A DNA stretch of 59,401 nt, taken from the IMG/VR virus record IMGVR_UViG_3300037529_000001, positions 1 through 59,401 of that record; one strand, given 5' to 3'. The DNA is from a virus. Below are positions 58,695-59,401 of the stretch, in pieces (position 1 is the first letter of the stretch; each line of letters starts with the position of its first letter). The position numbers and the translations under genes are program-made. The notes beneath the pieces were generated by a model, which was given only the letters and a program-made list of their open reading frames with translations, ran no database searches and was not told where the DNA came from.

Positions 58695-59401
58695 ATGGGC
58701 GTAGAGCGGCTAAAACCATCAACCCCTAGTCGACTACAGGGGCCAAAACATCCATATTTCAATGAACATGTTCGTTATTTCTCAAATTCAGAGATCCAGA
58801 CCTTTAAAGATTGCCGTCGTAAGTGGTGGCTTTCATACTATCGTGGTCTTACACCAAAAGAGCATAAGTTTCTAGGACCACTGGCCATTGGTGGTCGCAT
58901 TCATCGTGCTCTTCAGGATTGGTACGTTCCTATCACGCAGTGGCGTCTAGATCCACGTGATTCCATTGAACTTCACATTGAGGGTGATCTAGCAACAGTA
59001 ATAAAAGTTTATGGTGATGAACCACCTGAAAATTTTATGAAACAATTTTATAAAGAAGCTGATCTTGAACGAATTATGCTCGATGGTTATATGGATTGGC
59101 TTGAAGAAACGGGTGCTGATGAACCGTACCAGATCATAGCACCTGAAGAATATGTAGAAATGCCATGGTCTGCAGAACGATTTGATGATCGTGTAGCAAT
59201 GCTCATTGGTCGTCTTGACGTACGTATTCGTCATCTACATTCTGGTATGATGTTCTTTATGGATCATAAGACACTTGCCAGCATTGACACACCTTTGCTT
59301 GTTAGTGATGAACAAATGCTTATGTACACACTATTGCTTAAAAGTGTCGTAGGTGATACCGCAGGCGCAATCTATAATATGTTGAAGAAAGTTCGTAGAT
59401 C
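58695..59401 (+). CDS. PD-(D/E)XK exonuclease, N-terminal part (gene cut by window end)
   Basis: Starts at ATG 58695 and is open to the last base (235 residues visible). YFSNSEIQTFKDCRRKWWLSYYRGL is the N-terminal motif of RecB/Cas4-like phage nucleases, IGGRIHRAL the conserved His, LIGRLDVRI ... FFMDHKTL the GxxD and DxK catalytic pair, and DEQMLMYTLL the QxxxY-type motif. The remainder appears at 3-290. Direct joining of the ends gives TCA TAA in this frame, so about two (mod 3) bases or more are missing at the junction. Confidence 0.85.
   Translation, partial: MGVERLKPSTPSRLQGPKHPYFNEHVRYFSNSEIQTFKDCRRKWWLSYYRGLTPKEHKFLGPLAIGGRIHRALQDWYVPITQWRLDPRDSIELHIEGDLATVIKVYGDEPPENFMKQFYKEADLERIMLDGYMDWLEETGADEPYQIIAPEEYVEMPWSAERFDDRVAMLIGRLDVRIRHLHSGMMFFMDHKTLASIDTPLLVSDEQMLMYTLLLKSVVGDTAGAIYNMLKKVRR

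Overview
The window is the genome, or all but a few tens of bases, of a tailed double-stranded DNA phage. Its two ends are the C-terminal and N-terminal parts of one PD-(D/E)XK exonuclease gene, so the sequence looks like a circular map opened inside that gene. The long tape measure, HK97-type capsid genes and minor tail genes indicate a siphovirus. A WhiB-family regulator, actinophage-style terminase small subunit and capsid protease, and a DUF932 protein point to an actinobacterial host. The base composition is clearly AT-richer than in classic soil actinobacteria, so a low-GC (for example freshwater) actinobacterium is a reasonable guess. I see no integrase, excisionase or clear lysogeny repressor.

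Layout. 1-6.3 kb (+): end of the exonuclease, Sak4-like ATPase and SSB-like protein, then a glycosyltransferase resembling T4 DNA beta-glucosyltransferase, a GT-A glycosyltransferase, an all-alpha dUTPase/dCTPase and a DNA C5-cytosine methyltransferase. 6.3-7.7 kb (+): amidase endolysin and two small membrane proteins (holin region). 8.0-10.1 kb (+): DUF932 protein, HExxH metalloprotein, WhiB-zinc ribbon fusion. 34.3-10.2 kb (-): terminase large subunit, portal, MuF-like protein, protease, capsid, head-tail connectors, tail tube, frameshifted chaperone, tape measure and minor tail proteins, ending in a sugar cassette of GT-A, nucleotide-sugar dehydratase and GT-B. A second GT and a methyltransferase are embedded in the head genes. 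34.3-38.5 kb (-): small genes, a repeat-filled gap and the terminase small subunit. 38.6-45.2 kb: mostly minus-strand small genes separated by repeats, repeated promoter units and tRNA-like minihelices. 45.3-47.4 kb (-): tRNA array. 48.1-59.4 kb (+): primase-helicase, a nucleotide pathway of dNMP kinase, TS-family enzyme and dCMP deaminase, family A polymerase, RuvC-like nuclease, SNF2 helicase and the start of the exonuclease.

How it fits together. The TS-family enzyme has Asp at residue 177, where thymidylate synthases have Asn; this is the known signature of dCMP hydroxymethylases. With a dCTPase/dUTPase-family enzyme, a dNMP kinase and a T4 BGT-like glycosyltransferase, it suggests a T4-style route to glycosylated 5-hydroxymethylcytosine DNA in an actinophage, to my reading with a second GT that could extend the sugar. 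The other striking feature is four tRNA-like minihelices (acceptor stem, TGGT strand, T-arm; no anticodon arm) lying exactly between stop and start codons of consecutive minus-strand genes, a possible tRNA-punctuation system for mRNA processing. A family of promoter units sharing CAAGATC plus a -10 box drives scattered transcripts, and the same heptamer forms a dense array at 36.7-37.4 kb.
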